The notes beneath the pieces were generated by a model, which worked only from the letters and a program-made list of their open reading frames with translations, had not been told where the DNA came from and ran no database searches. 64,000 nucleotides of DNA from positions 80,395 through 144,394 of the forward strand of contig JAFUFS010000004.1 in the NCBI GenBank assembly GCA_017469745.1. The letters are read 5' to 3'. Every line of letters starts with the position of its first letter. Positions within the stretch are counted from its first letter, which is position 1. Positions 63,463-64,000 of the stretch are shown here, piece after piece. Both the position numbers and the translations under genes were made by a program. Origin of the DNA: Bacteroidales bacterium (GTDB lineage: Bacteria; Bacteroidota; Bacteroidia; Bacteroidales; UBA932).

Positions 63463-63486
63463 TAAAGTTAATAAATACTAACTTTA
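63463..63486. promoter_or_regulatory. Inverted repeat in divergent promoter region
   Basis: TAAAGTTA (63463-63470) and TAACTTTA (63479-63486), perfect 8-base inverted repeat with an 8-base spacer. Each half, read outward, is a near match (TAnnTTTA) to the -7 element, one for the EEP gene and one for the isomerase-like gene. Same design as the element at 20123-20149. Confidence 0.4.
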
Positions 63487-63504
63487 CAGACAAATCCGAC
63501 CGCT

Positions 63505-64000
63505 ATGATTTCGATTTTCACTCTGACATCCCCCCTTCACGACAAGGCTGCTGTCGACGCCGTCACCAAGGAATTCCTTGACTCGCTCGGCATTGAATAT
63601 TCATTCAAAGGAGATGACTACGAAGACTACGGGACCGACCTGTCATTGATATATGTCCGCACGGGAGGTACTGAGGGCCTTTTCAAGGAGCTTCTGCCCA
63701 CCTTGCAGGGTCTTTCGCGCCAGACCATCCTGCTCCTGACTTCAGGGAAGAGCAACTCTCTGGCGGCCTCGATGGAGATCCTTTCATATCTGCGCCAGGA
63801 GGGCCTCAGGGGCGAAATCCTTCATGGCAGCCCGGCCTACATCCGCTCCCGTATCGAGTCCCTTTCCAGGCTTGAGGCATCCCGCCGATTCCTTGAATAT
63901 ACCACCCTCGGAATCGTGGGACATCCGTCGGACTGGCTGATCTCCAGCGGCTTCGACAAGGAGGCTATCTTCGACAAGTTGGGGATCAACCTCCAGTATA
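63505..64000 (+). CDS. L-fucose isomerase-like protein (N-terminal 165 residues; cut by window edge)
   Basis: Open frame from the ATG at 63505 to the window end. Residues 1-60 include ISIFTLTSPLHDKAAVDAVT; residues 60-115 form an alternating strand/helix segment (QTILLLTSGKSNSLAASMEI). GIVGHPSDWLISSGFDKEAI near residue 140 resembles the 'G-x-PSDWLI-S' element of fucose/arabinose isomerase-like proteins (COG2407-like). No signal peptide; cytosolic. Divergent from the EEP-lipoprotein-DUF4153-oxidoreductase series. Only the N-terminal part is visible, so the catalytic metal site cannot be checked. Confidence 0.6.
   Translation, partial: MISIFTLTSPLHDKAAVDAVTKEFLDSLGIEYSFKGDDYEDYGTDLSLIYVRTGGTEGLFKELLPTLQGLSRQTILLLTSGKSNSLAASMEILSYLRQEGLRGEILHGSPAYIRSRIESLSRLEASRRFLEYTTLGIVGHPSDWLISSGFDKEAIFDKLGINLQY

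Overview
The window is a continuous stretch of a Bacteroidota (Bacteroidales-type) chromosome, G+C-rich (roughly mid-50s percent, judged by eye). The evidence is of three kinds. The gene families are typical of the group: S46 dipeptidyl peptidase, TonB receptor followed by a DUF4249 lipoprotein, fused SecDF, an EF-G paralog, GH97 and GH172. The lipoprotein signals end in SC or GC. At least ten promoters carry the Bacteroidota -7 element TAnnTTTG, several with TTTG or CTTG 18-23 bases upstream. I see no tRNA, rRNA, CRISPR array, prophage, plasmid or insertion-sequence gene. The genus cannot be named from the sequence alone.

Layout. 1-8.8 kb: partial mutS, a GH97 alpha-galactosidase-like enzyme, an exo/endonuclease/phosphatase-fold (EEP) protein with altered catalytic positions, mrp, an S46 peptidase, rnhB and a small XRE regulator. 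8.8-11.6 kb: a hairpin repeat (copy A), an 83-residue protein, and an EF-G-like gene with degenerate GTPase motifs that has its own promoter inside the preceding gene. 11.6-17.6 kb: a three-gene envelope operon (TonB receptor, DUF4249 lipoprotein, MG2/plug-like protein). 17.6-24.8 kb: a transglutaminase-like lipoprotein, divergent from an SGNH-SGNH-MBOAT operon that looks like a polysaccharide O-acylation system. 24.8-28.7 kb: hairpin repeat copy B, a TlpA-like thioredoxin, a metallophosphoesterase whose coding sequence carries an inserted repeat, and a PD40 protein. 28.8-34.7 kb: secDF, aspA, eno.

34.7-43.1 kb is a tightly packed minus-strand run: esterase, GH172, a deoxyribosyltransferase-like protein, a His-rich membrane protein, then adaptor, RND pump and TolC protein of a heavy-metal efflux system. 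43.2-51.1 kb: further carbohydrate genes (GH36, a tandem esterase, a nucleoside hydrolase, a putative glycosidase, glycerate kinase) without SusC/SusD. 51.1-56.4 kb: an Lrp-type regulator divergent from metY-metX-thrA, the sulfhydrylation route from aspartate to homocysteine. 56.4-64 kb: a LOG protein, a composite DUF1080/PHP-like lipoprotein, a Gfo/Idh/MocA oxidoreductase, a DUF4153 membrane protein, a small lipoprotein, an intact EEP paralog, and the start of a sugar-isomerase-like gene.

The strongest unexplained signal is the pair of related 112- and 121-base hairpin elements at 9016-9127 and 24786-24906. Their 71-base core is nearly identical. Their outer arms differ between copies, yet each arm pairs with its own partner, and an inner stem shows a compensatory base-pair change. 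Next come divergent promoters built on inverted repeats, an in-gene repeat insertion, and a strongly recurring GAATAT word on both strands.
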